From NCBI GenBank assembly GCA_003229235.1, contig QIIH01000052.1, positions 1 through 7,839 of the forward strand: a stretch of 7,839 nucleotides of DNA. Reading direction: 5' to 3'. The notes under the pieces are model-generated. The model worked only from the letters and a program-made list of their open reading frames with translations, was not told the origin of the DNA and ran no database searches. Positions 6,761 through 7,839 of the stretch are shown one piece after another. Source of the DNA: Flavobacteriales bacterium (GTDB lineage Bacteria > Bacteroidota > Bacteroidia > Flavobacteriales > Flavobacteriaceae). Position numbers and translations under genes: made by a program. Positions within the stretch are counted from its first letter, which is position 1. Each line of letters starts with the position of its first letter.

Positions 6761-7671
6761 TATTTTAATGCATTTACGATGGTAGAAACATTAGCTCTAA
6801 ACATTCCAATATATTCTGCCTCTGGGGTGCCTTTGCTCCCTAAAGCATCCGAGTACAATGTTCCTCCAATATCGATTTGAAAATCTTTAGCTGCTACTGC
6901 CGCTTGCAGCGCTTCTATAGTTCGTTGTGGCACCGAGGTTTCTACAAAAACCGCTTTTACTTGCTTGTCTATAATAAATTGTGCCAATCGCTGCACATCC
7001 TGTACTCCAGCTTCTGTAGCCGTGCTCAAGCCTTGTAAACCAACAACCTGAAACCCGTAGGCTTGTCCGAAGTAATTAAAGGCATCATGAGCTGTTACGA
7101 GTATTCGTTTTTCTGGCGGAAGCGTTGCGATCATTGCTTTAACTTCTGCTTCCAGATTTTTAAGTTCTGTTTGATATGCTTTAAAATTGTTTTCGTAATA
7201 GGCAGCGCTTTCTGGATCTATTTCTTTAAGCTCAACCAGTAAGGCTTCGCTAATTTGCATCCAATAACTAATGTCAAACCAGATATGTGGGTCGTAATTA
7301 GAGGCAAAATATTCTGAATCTATAAGCTTGTCTTTTTCTAAAGATTCTGCCAAAGCGGCCGTTTTTTTGTTTCGAGACTTCATTTGTTCAAAAATTTCAC
7401 CCATCTTGCCTTCGAGATGTAATCCGTTATAAAGAATCAAATCTGCGGTATATAATTTGGTAACATCCCCTTCGCTAGCCTTGTACAAATGAGGGTCTAC
7501 ACCGCTTCCCATCAATGACTTTACCTCTACAGAATCGCCTCCAATTTGTCGGGCCAAATCTGCAATCATGGTTGTAGTTGCAACAACTTTAGGCTTTGTA
7601 CTTTTTTGTTCATTATCGTTACAAGCAAAAAAGGTGCAAAGCACAATAACTGCTAAAATGTATAACTTCAT
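6760..7671 (-). CDS. Metal ABC transporter substrate-binding lipoprotein (TroA/ZnuA-like, cluster A-I)
   Basis: 303-residue periplasmic metal-binding protein. Seen: a type II signal peptide with Cys17 in TFFAC, indicating a lipoprotein. Two lobes follow, with the four expected metal ligands: His61 ([10 protein letters not shown]), His129 (YDPHIWFD), His195 ([10 protein letters not shown]) and Asp275 ([10 protein letters not shown]). Family motifs [12 protein letters not shown] (212-223) and VFVETSVPQ (241-249) are present. A His-His-His-Asp site is that of Treponema TroA (Zn/Mn); PsaA/MntC-type manganese proteins usually have Glu at the third position, and the His-rich loop common in ZnuA is absent. 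Substrate is therefore Mn, Zn or possibly Fe. Its ATG is 3 nt after the stop of the outer-membrane protein gene, so no separate promoter fits between them. Confidence 0.95.
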   Translation of the reverse strand: MKLYILAVIVLCTFFACNDNEQKSTKPKVVATTTMIADLARQIGGDSVEVKSLMGSGVDPHLYKASEGDVTKLYTADLILYNGLHLEGKMGEIFEQMKSRNKKTAALAESLEKDKLIDSEYFASNYDPHIWFDISYWMQISEALLVELKEIDPESAAYYENNFKAYQTELKNLEAEVKAMIATLPPEKRILVTAHDAFNYFGQAYGFQVVGLQGLSTATEAGVQDVQRLAQFIIDKQVKAVFVETSVPQRTIEALQAAVAAKDFQIDIGGTLYSDALGSKGTPEAEYIGMFRANVSTIVNALK

Positions 7672-7674
7672 AGT

Positions 7675-7839
7675 TTATTTTTTTGTGTTTAATCGATAGC
7701 TAAAGCCAGCGCTGATCAAGATATTCTGATCGGCATTTACAGAGCTTCCTATGGTCGCATCTAACTGGAAATCCGGACAAACTAAATAGGTGAGTCCAGC
7801 GTCCCAATAATGATTAGGCTCACTATCTTCTGGCATATC
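7675..7839 (-). CDS. Outer-membrane beta-barrel protein, MetA-pathway/'transporter' type (3' end only)
   Basis: The last 54 codons of a gene that continues past the right edge of the window. The visible C-terminus contains HYWDAGLTYLVCPDFQLDAT, then IGSSVNADQNILISAGFSYR and ends LNTKK. Alternating polar/hydrophobic strands, with a 'DAGLTYL-pn-QLDaxxG-G...GxSYRL' ending, are typical of the beta-barrel proteins annotated as 'transporter' or 'putative MetA-pathway of phenol degradation' in Bacteroidota; the last strand normally closes the barrel. The stop is 3 nt before the ATG of the metal-binding lipoprotein gene, so both are very likely on one mRNA. Family assignment rests on the C-terminal pattern only. 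Confidence 0.72.
   Translation of the reverse strand, partial: DMPEDSEPNHYWDAGLTYLVCPDFQLDATIGSSVNADQNILISAGFSYRLNTKK

Overview
The window looks like chromosomal DNA from a member of the Bacteroidota, most likely a marine-type Flavobacteriaceae. The evidence is the moderately low GC content, the two upstream regions carrying the flavobacterial promoter pattern TTG-N17-23-TANNTTTG, the lack of clear Shine-Dalgarno sequences, and protein sequences typical of that family. I cannot name the genus from sequence alone.

The layout is two convergent blocks. The plus-strand block (1-3321) holds a SCO1/SenC-type copper chaperone gene with its own promoter. A second promoter then precedes a compact ferrous-iron uptake operon: feoA, feoB and a 54-codon gene for a FeoB-associated cysteine-rich membrane protein, which is too short for usual ORF cutoffs. 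The minus-strand block (3318-7839) is read from the right edge inward. It holds the 3' end of an outer-membrane beta-barrel gene (MetA-pathway/'transporter' type), a TroA-like metal-binding lipoprotein, an ABC ATPase, two ABC-3 family permeases and a small secreted protein of unknown function. Its junctions are very tight: 3 nt, 1 nt overlap, 4 nt ATGA overlap, 4 nt ATGA overlap, then 31 nt. This indicates one operon whose promoter lies outside the window. The two blocks meet tail to tail and share 4 nt at their stop codons.

Functionally this is a metal-acquisition region. Feo imports Fe(II), the ABC system imports Mn(II), Zn(II) or Fe(II), and the SCO protein handles copper for cytochrome oxidase assembly. 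The SBP ligand set (His, His, His, Asp) and the ATPase text (SVDWDFP) resemble the Tro/Mnt/Sit group more than classic ZnuABC, but the metal cannot be fixed from sequence.

The most notable point is that both ABC-3 permeases end in an extra cytosolic tail of roughly 85-100 residues that reads like a winged helix. This is reminiscent of the permease-repressor fusion YtgCR of Chlamydia, but is present here in both permeases and lacks a full DtxR metal-binding domain. No mobile element, CRISPR array, rRNA or tRNA gene was seen, and no stretch over 300 bases lacks a gene.
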